A DNA stretch of 64,000 nt from assembly GCA_014529385.2 (NCBI GenBank), contig CM043959.1, positions 51,325,253 to 51,389,252 on the forward strand. The letters run 5' to 3'. Numbering within the stretch: the stretch's first letter is position 1; every line of letters begins with the position of its first letter. Positions 1 to 7,907 of this stretch are shown one piece after another. The DNA comes from Adiantum capillus-veneris. Lineage: Eukaryota; Streptophyta; Polypodiopsida; Polypodiales; Pteridaceae. The notes below the pieces were generated by a model. The model was not told the DNA's origin and searched no databases. It saw only the letters and a program-made list of their open reading frames with translations. Made by a program: the position numbers and the translations under genes.

Positions 1-216
1 CAACCTGCCTTGGCTAAGGATTAAGGTGTACTTTAAGCTTGACTAATTAATTGAAATTTACGATGATTTCCATAGCCATTTTCACATGTTGTTCCTATTC
101 TCTCTCACACCTCCCACAGCCAGATGCCCGACGCCTGTCAGGCTCACGTTTCGAACCCATATTCCCTGACATCTTTTGTGAACCCAATGTGAAACGAGGT
201 AGGATGGGAGGTAAAG

Positions 217-735
217 ATGGAGAATTTGGAGCAGGTGATGAAGTTGATTGAAGAACTAAGTGCAAATGGTTTTGACGATAAGTCAACAGTTGCACATTTT
301 TCAAAGATGTTTCAATTGGTTCAAGGATCTTTGCTTGAAATGGAGATCGTAAAGAAGAAAAATCAAATGGATGAAGCTTTAGATGCGGTATACGATGAGA
401 AGCGAGTATTTGATGGATATGATCTAGAAGGCTACATAGAGTGTTATGAGTCGGAAACAAAGTTAAGAAGGATACCAATAGAAATAATGATCAGATCCTT
501 TGAGGAGTTAGTGAGTTCAGATTTGAAGGAGCAGATTCAAGAGGTTACAAAAGCCTGCAATGACAACTGGGAATACTTCAAAGAAGCTATTGTACAAGTA
601 AGTTATGAGAATTATGCAAGCTATCAAGAACAAAGTCCAAGTCTACCAAACTACGCACATATTCGAGGGCAAGTACGATCAAAATTAGAAACCGTGATTG
701 ATGAGTGTACTGTACAAGATGCTATTTTCTTATAG
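217..735 (+). CDS. Gag-like ORF of E1 (capsid region)
   Basis: An open frame of 172 codons starting at ATG 217, shortly after a leader block (TTTTGTGAACCC) that also precedes the E7 gag. The middle (residues about 65-140) aligns by eye with the E7 gag at 48314-48787: both have an aromatic YE/YxxE segment, an IPIEIM/VPEVEM segment, then a W-E-x-F/L-K-x-A helix and a Y-x-x-Y/S stretch, as in retrotransposon gag capsids. I see no zinc knuckle. The ORF is short for a gag and probably truncated; downstream sequence stays coding-like in another frame. The family match is inference from two sequences in this window. Confidence 0.5.
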   Translation: MENLEQVMKLIEELSANGFDDKSTVAHFSKMFQLVQGSLLEMEIVKKKNQMDEALDAVYDEKRVFDGYDLEGYIECYESETKLRRIPIEIMIRSFEELVSSDLKEQIQEVTKACNDNWEYFKEAIVQVSYENYASYQEQSPSLPNYAHIRGQVRSKLETVIDECTVQDAIFL

Positions 736-1045
736 GCTAATGATTAAGATATAGTTAAAGATGGTTATGAAAAGCTAGGTTTAGCAGATGCCTTACATGA
801 AGTACAAGTCTTTGAGGGTGAGGCTCTACAGCCTCAAGATACACAGGGTGAATTTTGCAAAGAACATATACATGCAGTAGAGGAGAAAAAGAGATTAGGG
901 AATCAAAACAATGAAGTGGCTAAAGCTTAAGAAGAAATTGTGTAGGTGAATGAGTACATCCATATTCAAGTAGACATACAGGAAGATTCGATTACAACTG
1001 ATACTTTTGCTACTGACTCAAAATGCTAATTTTTCTAGTACAGAT

Positions 1046-1117
1046 TCTACCATAGAGTTGATTGATGATACTGGTACATATTCTACAATAGAGTTGATTG
1101 ATGATACAGATGTTATA
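1046..1117 (+). repeat. 36-bp tandem duplication in the acidic ORF
   Basis: Two copies starting at 1046 and 1082 encode the 12-residue unit STIELIDDTGTY and then STIELIDDTDVI. The period is exactly 36 bp, so the duplication preserves the reading frame. Confidence 0.85.
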
Positions 1118-1230
1118 GGTCAAAGCAAGGCTGAAATTGAGAGCAGCAGGACCATGGATTTGGGTATATTAGATTTTGAGGACTTGGTTAAGCAAGAGTA
1201 TGTGTTTGAAGATCTGCAAAATGTTGATTC

Positions 1231-1491
1231 AGAGGGGGTGCAGACTCGTTCATTAACGAGTTGTTGTGACGCACAGCTACCAAAGTGGAAAATTGGTCTT
1301 GAATGTGATGATGATTCAGAGGGGGTGTAGACTCCTTCTTTGACAAGTTTCTATGACCCAAAGCTACTGATGTGGCAAACTGATCTTGAATTTGCCGATG
1401 ATTTAGAAGGGGAGCAAACTTCTTCTTTATCAAGAATTTGTGACACAAGGCTCACACTATGGCAAAATGATCATGAACTTGATGATGCTAA
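1231..1491 (+). repeat. Three diverged 87-bp (29-codon) repeats
   Basis: Units begin at 1231, 1318 and 1405. Each encodes a pattern like (S/L)EG-x-(Q/stop)T-x-SL(T/S), then (C/Y)D, a conserved Trp about residue 20 and an acidic end. The period stays at 87 bp although the copies have diverged strongly, which suggests they spread while the frame still coded. Confidence 0.75.
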
Positions 1492-1651
1492 TTCAGAGGA
1501 ACGCGTGCACCTTGTAAATATTCATGCTTGCATACCGACAGTTGAGCATGCGTACATGCCTACATAGGGTATCGAGGCATTGGATATGGTTCTTGGTGGA
1601 TTATTTTTTCTCTAGGATATGTAATTAATATTTCTAGAATGTGAATAATGC

Positions 1652-1661
1652 AAGTGGGAGG
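1652..1661 (+). promoter_or_regulatory. Polypurine tract of E1
   Basis: AAGTGGGAGG sits immediately before the LTR start (TGTGGG at 1662). The same tract precedes the matching LTR of E8. In LTR elements this primes plus-strand DNA synthesis. Confidence 0.75.
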
Positions 1662-2181
1662 TGTGGGAACCCTCATCCCGCCCGAGAAGTTTGGCACATG
1701 CGGTAACTGTTTAGTTCAAGTGCTTGATCTGCAGTGATGCGTGCACTGTCTTAGAAGTGGTCAAAAATGGAATGTGGGGATGTGGAAAAGTGATTTGGGT
1801 ATCAAGGATCAATTGTATAAAATTTGGTGAATTTTGGAGTCCGTTTGGGATTTTTCCGGTGAAAAATGCCCGTACGGGGTCAAAATTGGCCAAAACTGGG
1901 CCTAGAAAAGTAAAAAAATGGTCAAAAATGATGTGAAAATGGGGGAAATTGACACATCACTCACGGTTCCATGAGTGTTGAGACTGAGGGAAGACTTTGG
2001 AAGTACAATATCAGCACTTTCACCCCTCTGTGTGTGGGAGGAAGCAGGGTTCCTACAGGTGGTCTAGTGCAGCCCCGTCACGTTTGCGTCCTGTTTTTGA
2101 CTGTGTGAAGGAGTGAATGAGAGCTTTCTCTCTTCGATTTTTCACTTGGGAGATTCTATGGAATATTTGAGGTTTCCATAG

Positions 2182-2222
<41 letters not shown>

Positions 2223-2625
2223 CGAGGAATTGACTGAAGAAGGTGCGGCTTTCTGCAAGACTATGTGACCCTGTATCGGTCGGTGCCATTAGGGTTGGTG
2301 CTACTACAAAGATTCCAACAGAGTGCAGTGTAGTGAAGGCTTTGCAATGGTTTGAGAGAGGCCTTTTGTGGCTAGAATTTTTGAGTTTTTGATGGTTTTT
2401 CTTGTATATTTTGGTCACCATCAAGTGTGATTTCAAGTGTTGATCAACTCGACTCACCTTGTAGTGTCTGCGGGCAAGCAAGGGCTTGTAGGTCGAGGTG
2501 TTGGCTAGTATTTTTATTGATCTCTTGAGTGGTGGTGTGTGTGGCATGGAATGTAAGTAAATTCATTGTGTGGTGTTGAGTTGTCTTGGTGTGTGAGTGT
2601 GTGCAGGGCGTCTTTTGCTCCATCA
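1662..2625 (+). repeat. 3' LTR of E1 (E8-family LTR)
   Basis: This 964-bp LTR starts TGTGGG after a polypurine tract and ends CATCA at 2625. The same LTR is found inverted at 52750-53715 (966 bp), where a primer site follows it; that comparison fixes both ends. It contains a (TG)n/(CG)n tract that is much shorter in the other copy. The sequence after 2625 is hAT-transposase-like and unrelated to the E8 internal region, so this copy ends at its insertion site. Confidence 0.85.
2182..2224. repeat. (TG)n followed by (CG)n microsatellite
   Basis: About 16 TG units run straight into about 5 CG units, inside the E1 LTR. The equivalent site in the E8 LTR has only a few CA units, so the tract expanded after the copies separated. 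Confidence 0.9.
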
Positions 2626-2629
2626 ATGT

Positions 2630-3178
2630 TCTACTCCAACGTTCAGGACGGAATTGATTGTATCAAAGAAATGAGTGCACTTAGATTAAAAGAAGGTTCT
2701 TTTGTGAATGAATTTGTATAGTGAATGGCAAAAGAGCAAACTGCATGGAAGTGGTGGATGATCAATGGTGTAGAGCACTACTCAACCTTACGTCCCCTTG
2801 CAATGAAAGTGCTGGCACAATGTGCAACAAACTCAAGTTCAGAGAGGAAATGGAGTATTTACAAGTATATTCATAGCTCTATTTGCAACAAACTATTAGC
2901 AGACAGAGTGGAAACATTAGTGTATATGTTTTGGAACAAAAAGATATTGCATCACATTGAAAGTGATGGCTATGAGGAGGGAATGCCAACCTGGTTGTAT
3001 GATTGTCAAAACGATGACAAATAAGATTTCAATGTCAGTGTATCTCAATGCACTATAGATGAAATAGAAGAGAATCTAATAATATATGTGGAAGTTGAAT
3101 TACAAGGAGACCCACAACATTCAGACTTAGAACCAAATAACAACTTCACATATTCAATATAGCTTGAGGGTAGAATGA
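2630..3178 (+). pseudogene. hAT-type DNA transposase, C-terminal remnant
   Basis: The translation of 2725-3024 shows the hAT C-terminal dimerisation pattern: WKWW, then LRPLAMKVL, a C-x-T-x-S-S-S-E-R-K-W-S block, IHS, NKLLADRVETLVY and a final aromatic/Asn segment. Upstream codons (from about 2650) continue the fold in the same frame, broken by stops at 2718-2724. Downstream, after a TAA at 3022, the frame stays open as an acidic tail until about 3163. The N-terminal catalytic Asp residues and BED zinc finger are absent here. The fragment abuts the E1 LTR at 2625, so E1 appears to have inserted into an old hAT element. Confidence 0.75.
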
Positions 3179-3538
3179 AGATTGTGTCAAAAACCATTAT
3201 GAAAGAGGTTGTATTCAATGTGTTTTGATCATATACAATGCTTCATAGTAGTGACTACACATAATTTGTCAATCTCAATTGTTATGCTCAGAACTTGCAT
3301 TTTGGTCACCAAACAGATTTCTAATTTTGTTAGGGGTATCTTGGTGGGCTTGCTTAAATTTATACTCATTTTCCATTCCAAATATATAATATATTCTTTG
3401 TGGAATATCTTGTGAAAAGATTGCACATCAGCTACTATTTTACAGTAGACAAATTAGACAGGCGAAACGATAATAATGACCACATGTCAATGTATAATAT
3501 CCACTCCAACCATCAAAATTCTTGTAGCAAACTGGACA
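3179..3538. other. No feature seen
   Basis: AT-rich sequence between the hAT remnant and the next coding-like stretch. No convincing ORF, inverted terminal repeat or LTR end was found. Confidence 0.6.
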
Positions 3539-4287
3539 TTAGGAAGATGAAGATGCATCTGATTGTGATGTGGGAACCAACTCTGGATGTAGGACGAGGT
3601 GACTAATGTGTGTCCCTTGTACAAGGGAGGATTCACTCACTGTTTCAGATTCTAAACATCTTGTCTTAGGTGATGAATACTTTTCTCCATCCGAACCTAT
3701 GATGCATGGTTGAGGTGTCTGGGTGGCTATAGAAAGCAATGTTATTTTTGTAATTTTATTTGCCAGTTGTGTAATGCAAATATCTTTCTCCTTTTTCAAT
3801 TGTAGGCTGGTGCCTTCAACTATCAATGCCAGCTCATCTCGGGCAAAAGTAACACAACTCTCCATGATATCATGGGTGGCAATAGTTGTCTCCTCCACAA
3901 AAAGTAGATTGGTCGCAGATGCACACAATATAACGCACAATCTCCATTGTGCAGTGGATGGCCATAAAATTCCAAGTAGAGCCTCTCAGCGTTTTCTTTG
4001 ATTGCTTTGTGGAGGCACTTTGATACCTTCCAGTGTCCTTTCTTTATCTTCGCGTCCTCACATGGACATATTGCTTTAATCATATCCTTGGTCACTTCTT
4101 TAATGTTATCTTTCAAGTACATGTGGTTTGGATTTGCCCACTTTGACAGTCGTCGAGTAGTGTCCATCGCTTGCTGTGCCGGCATACCCTGTGCTAGAGA
4201 TTTCATGCGTTGAAATGCATTAATAGCTTCTTGTTGTTGATCATCAGGCACTAATTGTGTACCACAAACTTGTACTTCATCAGCCAT
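3539..4287 (-). pseudogene. Unrecognised broken ORF (about 250 codons)
   Basis: An ATG at 4287 opens a frame with a helical, charged product (residues 1-115 include QQQEAINAFQRM and a Cys-Pro-Cys near residue 79). The frame must shift near 3940, after which a second frame stays coding-like (EETTIATHDIMESCVTFARDELAL) and ends in a Ser-rich tail at 3539. Past the shift the first frame gives an implausible Trp/Leu-rich end, which supports a frameshift or an intron. It is flanked by the hAT remnant and non-coding sequence. I do not recognise the family; a transposon-borne ORF or a decayed host exon are both possible. Confidence 0.35.
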
Positions 4288-5580
4288 TTTATCTTAGAGC
4301 TGCAATGGAATAATAGATAAATATTCAATATCATTGGCAAAATATATATTCTCATGATTCAACAGTCTCATAGATACACAAAGACATCAGTCTCGTCCAC
4401 TACATAACACGTTGTAGGCCCCTTAAATCAAATCACAGTTGATGCAAAAAATAAAATCATAATTGACGGTGGAGAGGGGAATAGGGAACACACCCAACCC
4501 ACAAAATGTTTGCCTCTCTATAGACGAGGGATTCCACAACACCCTAACCTCTGAAATAACACCTTCAAATTTGCTAATTTGCACTAACAAATCCACCTTA
4601 GCACATATAACAACTATCCCGTACCTTGCAAAAACACCTTTCAGCACAAATGCACCCACACTGCTTGACTCACCCTTTCTGACTCAGAAAACACCCCGAT
4701 TCTACCCTCTTGGTAACACTCTTCAAGCTACAGGCATACCCTCTCTAAGCACTGGCAAATACACAAAGAGAGAGGGGGATGGGAAGAAGCGACAGGAGAA
4801 ATAGGGGAAAATGTTTAGTAGCATTGCATAAGGAGATAGTACATTCCAGTATGCAGATTCAATGGCAACATTACAATACACATGCTTGCAAACCTCCAAT
4901 AACTCTCTGGAAAAAAAGCCCTCAAAAAATCACTTCTATGTCCTTTTATAAGGCTTGGCTAAGGTTAAAAAAGAAAAACAAGGAGCTATCAAGCTCATAC
5001 AATCAACTGAAGCTTTTTTTAGAATTTTTTTTGCATTGCCACCACTTGGCATAGTCTATTTAGGCAACCTTTGCATGGCACCTCTCTTGGCTCTTTGTCC
5101 GCTCAATTTGCCCAACCTTGCACTTGCACTTTTGGTACTTTGGACTGGACCTCTCGAATTGGTTCTCTATCTCTCTCTCTTCCCTTGCTAGACATTTGTG
5201 GCGGGCTAAGCCCCTTGTATTGACCCTTGAAGCCGTCTATCCCTCTTGCTGTCCACTGGCGGGACCCATCCCCATGAGAGGAATAGCGACATCGCTATTG
5301 GGGGGGCACCTTGCCCTAAAAAAAAACTGGCCCCTTAGAGGGGCGCGTGTGAATCTAGCCCTAAGTGGGTGCTACCTGCCATGTCATCATACAACCACCA
5401 CCAGCTGGGCCACGCCAACGTGCCCCAGCAACGCAGGACTCCCCAGCGGCACTGTCGTCACCTCCATGAGCCAAAACCGGCGCTAGTCGCCGCCTGCACA
5501 ACACCACTCGGCACACACCATTGCCAAGGAGCTCACGCTCGCCTCACAGGCCTCAAATGGGCGCCCTCATCTAGGTTAAG
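4288..5580. other. Non-coding stretch left of the E2 3' LTR
   Basis: The first 750 bp are AT-rich; 5200-5560 is GC-rich with an Ala/Pro-rich but unconvincing translation. Sequence here does not match the part of the E2 5' LTR (18973-19690) expected next to 5581, so the E2 3' LTR is truncated or rearranged at about 5580. Confidence 0.5.
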
Positions 5581-5812
5581 GACCTTATATACTAAGGCTA
5601 CCTTAGGTTTAACCAAAAATGGGGTTGAAAGGGTCAAATGGCTTTGTATTTACAATCTGGAAGTGCCATTGCACTCCGGATTCTGAAACTAGAATAACTA
5701 CTCATTACAAATGACATTTATAGCCATAATCCGCAGCATTTCATAACTCGCAAAAGATATGACTTTGGTACGAAACTTGAGTTATGTTGTGTTGTTGACC
5801 CAGCGGTCAACA
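5581..5812 (-). repeat. Truncated 3' LTR of E2
   Basis: Starting TGTTGACC at 5812 and running left, about 232 bp match the start of the E2 5' LTR (19928-19694) with few differences. The match stops abruptly near 5581, leaving out about 720 bp of LTR. A polypurine tract lies directly at 5813, which marks this as the 3' LTR. Confidence 0.8.
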
Positions 5813-5824
5813 TTCCCCCCTTCC
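5813..5824 (-). promoter_or_regulatory. Polypurine tract of E2
   Basis: On the minus strand GGAAGGGGGGAA abuts the LTR start TGTTGACC: a 12-nt all-purine plus-strand primer site in the canonical position. Confidence 0.8.
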
Positions 5825-5876
5825 GCGTTCATGTCGTCCCCGACATGATCTGATTGTCGATGGCGATGTGGTCTTT

Positions 5877-6285
5877 GCTGACGTTTTGTTGTTGGAAAGA
5901 AAGTATAGACTATAGCCTTTGCAGTAGCTTTTCTTGTTCGTCCAATTCGATGTACATAGTCTTCACATGATTTAGGAAAATCATAATTGATGACGAATTT
6001 TATGTCTTTCACATCCACGCTCCGAGCTGCAGCATCTGTTTCTGTCATTATAGGTCTACTGCCATATCTAAATTAAAAAAGAATCCAATGTCATTTAACT
6101 TGACTCTTATCATCATGGATAGAGAAAGCTCCATCCATCATTTGCTCTAGTAAATCTGTCAATTCGGAGTATTTGTGATTCTCAGAAACAACTTCTACAA
6201 TCTGTAGAATTGAGTGATTGGCTTTCTGATCTTGTGAGCCAATGACAAATTTGTAAGGATTTTGTCTTGTGATTACTCTTATGTC
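5877..6285 (-). pseudogene. Captured DEAD-box RNA helicase fragment (DBP2/p68-like, RecA domain 2)
   Basis: The translation reads NPYKFVIGSQDQKANHS, then QIVEVVSENHKYSELTDLLE and MMDG, then AFSIHDDKSQ, and after a frame break [25 protein letters not shown] and [16 protein letters not shown]. These are the linker and second RecA domain of DBP2/p68-type helicases: the D-A-A-A-R-S-V-D segment is motif V (family ARG changed to ARS) and HRIGRTRK is motif VI (family HRIGRTGR, so one residue differs). About 25 residues are missing between MDG and AFSIH, fitting a deletion between two MDG codon runs. Stops break the middle. No intron separates the parts, suggesting an mRNA-derived copy inside the retrotransposon. 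It cannot make a working helicase. Confidence 0.85.
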
Positions 6286-6314
6286 TACTCTTTGTCATTG
6301 AGGACTTCTTGGTT

Positions 6315-6351
6315 CTTGAGTTATGTTGTGTTGTTGACCCAGCGGTCAACA
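6315..6351 (-). repeat. Extra 37-bp copy of the E2 LTR start
   Basis: Identical to the first 37 bp of the 3' LTR (5776-5812), in the same orientation and 539 bp away. It begins TGTTGACC like a true LTR start but lacks a polypurine tract (AGCAAAA precedes it). The helicase fragment lies exactly between the two copies. Confidence 0.85.
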
Positions 6352-7907
6352 TTTTGCTGTTGTTTTGGCTTCATCTGTTGCACTGCTTGTAACTTTGTCG
6401 AACCACAACAAGAACTATGATCCATTAGAGTGGAGATCTATCATCGTAACCATTTATCTTTTGAGATCCTCTGATTACTTTTATGTATGGTCTTCTTCAT
6501 TGGGGACTTCTTTGTTCCTGTGCAATCATGTTGTTAGTGTTGTCTGCAACTTTGTCATTGTAGGCCATTCTTCGACTCTCCATTGAGGAGAAGTATGCTA
6601 TGATCTGAAATTGGTGCTAAAACCTGGATGACCAAAGGGAAAAAACCCGGTGGGAAAAAAAAATTCCTTTGGTAAACGCTCTTCTTGGAGTTGAACAGTT
6701 GAACGTGAAGTACATGTTCATGAAAGGTGAGTGCTTGGGTGAAACACGGAAAGAGTGCCTGATGCAAGTGCCAATTATGGGACACTCTATATGCATATGA
6801 GAAATTTTTCAACAAAAGCATGCAATGTGAAAGAAGGAGATGATGGGTGTTTCGAGGAATAACTGTAGCACATGTGACATCAAAAGATGTCTCAATAGCT
6901 TCCACCTTTCCAAGAAGGGTTTTCGATGTAGAAGTTTCTCCACTCGTATCTCACTGTGCTCAGTACGTGAGTGTCTTTTGGACCTTCTCCTTCACTTCAC
7001 CAGACTTAAGTACTTAGAATTTGACTCTTTTGCTCACCTATACCAGCATGAGCGACACAACGTAAATATGCTCAACTCTTCCAGCTTGAGCAGTACCTAG
7101 AATAGCTAAGACGCTTAGAATACAGAGAATATTACTTGAAGCTTTGGGACTAACACCTCACTCATTTTGTGGTTTAGCTACTCGACTCTGACTTGTATGA
7201 CTTGTCGACTGCATGTTGACACTGCTTTGTGACAAGTTCTTCGGCTGTTGTAGTGGCTGCTGAGACATACTTCTTAAAGTTTCATCATTTTCTTGTACCT
7301 TCTTCTCTTTGTAGTGCTCAGGCCTCTCGTCAGTCTTTTCTTCATGTGGATTATGGATTTTTTATTTTTTTCTTAATAATAAACAAAGAAAATCTTAAAA
7401 CAACTCAACAAAAGAAAAATCATTCAAATAGAAATCTAAATGCTATGTACACTATACACATGTCCCGAGGGGCTCATATATGGATTTTGTCCCCATACTC
7501 CTCTGTAACACTACTATGAGGGCATATACTCTAAACTTCGTCAAAAAATTATCACAATAAAACGCAAAAATTCAATGCATCTCACAAAACATTGCCTTCT
7601 AATAGTCATAATGTTAGGTCCGCATTCAGAATGCTTCCCCCCTTCCTATTTGGAGTCATCCTTTACGACAGGGTATCGCAAAGGGTATGTGTTGTGCTTG
7701 GGCAATTAAAAGTTGTGCCTATGCAGGCCTTGTAATGTAGCCCTATTATGCATACATAGTCAATGCATGGAAAAGATTTATGCTGTGCAAGATGTGGGTA
7801 TAAGCAATTTGCTTATTGGCATTTGTTGGCGAGGCTTCCTATTCTAAGCAATGTAATGGTCTTTGAAGCTCCTTTATCGTTGCTTGATTGAAGCGACTTG
7901 CTCTCTT
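6352..7907. other. Non-coding part of E2 between ORF3 and the helicase fragment
   Basis: No long frame is credible. A block near 6635-6660 (AAACCCGGTGGGAAAAA) recalls a motif I associate with plant copia elements, so a further fragment may be buried here. A second polypurine-like run (minus strand AGGAAGGGGGGAAG, 7636-7649) occurs without a following TG. The remainder is AT-rich and unassigned. Confidence 0.4.

Larger units (their letters stand above)
760..1567 (+). pseudogene. Acidic post-gag ORF of E1 with 29-residue repeats, broken
   Basis: After the gag stop, another frame stays coding-like to about 1567 but is interrupted by at least three stops (near 929, 943 and 1328). The product is strongly acidic (many D and E) with regularly spaced Trp and Cys. 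It contains a 36-bp duplication (1046-1117) and three 87-bp repeats (1231-1491). It lies where pol would be in a full element and ends 90 bp before the polypurine tract. A similarly acidic, Trp-containing ORF follows gag in E8. I recognise no known domain; a spacer or element-specific accessory protein is possible. Confidence 0.45.
1..2625 (+). mobile_element. E1: 3' part of an LTR retrotransposon (gag, acidic ORF, 3' LTR)
   Basis: Reading rightwards there is a leader, a gag-like ORF, an acidic ORF, a polypurine tract and a 964-bp LTR. The LTR and the last 150 bp of internal sequence match, in inverted orientation, those of E8 (52750-53880). No protease, RT or integrase is present between gag and the LTR, so this is a non-autonomous or internally deleted element. 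Bases 90-200 resemble the end of the E7 5' LTR and its leader (shared GCCCGACGC and TTTTGTGAACCC blocks), so the left end looks like E7 family while the right end is E8 family. The true 5' end is outside or at the edge of the window. Confidence 0.7.

Noticed and set aside
5118..5686. GC-rich ORFs of about 105-122 codons
   Set aside because: Overlapping Ala/Pro/Thr-rich frames with no motif; one runs into the E2 LTR. Probably chance frames in GC-rich sequence.
5877..6285. A functional DEAD-box helicase gene
   Set aside because: Only part of the second RecA domain is present, with an internal deletion and stops, and it sits inside a retrotransposon.
7634..7649. A second E2 polypurine tract and LTR start
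   Set aside because: The purine run is followed by CATTC, not TG, and no LTR sequence is found to its left.
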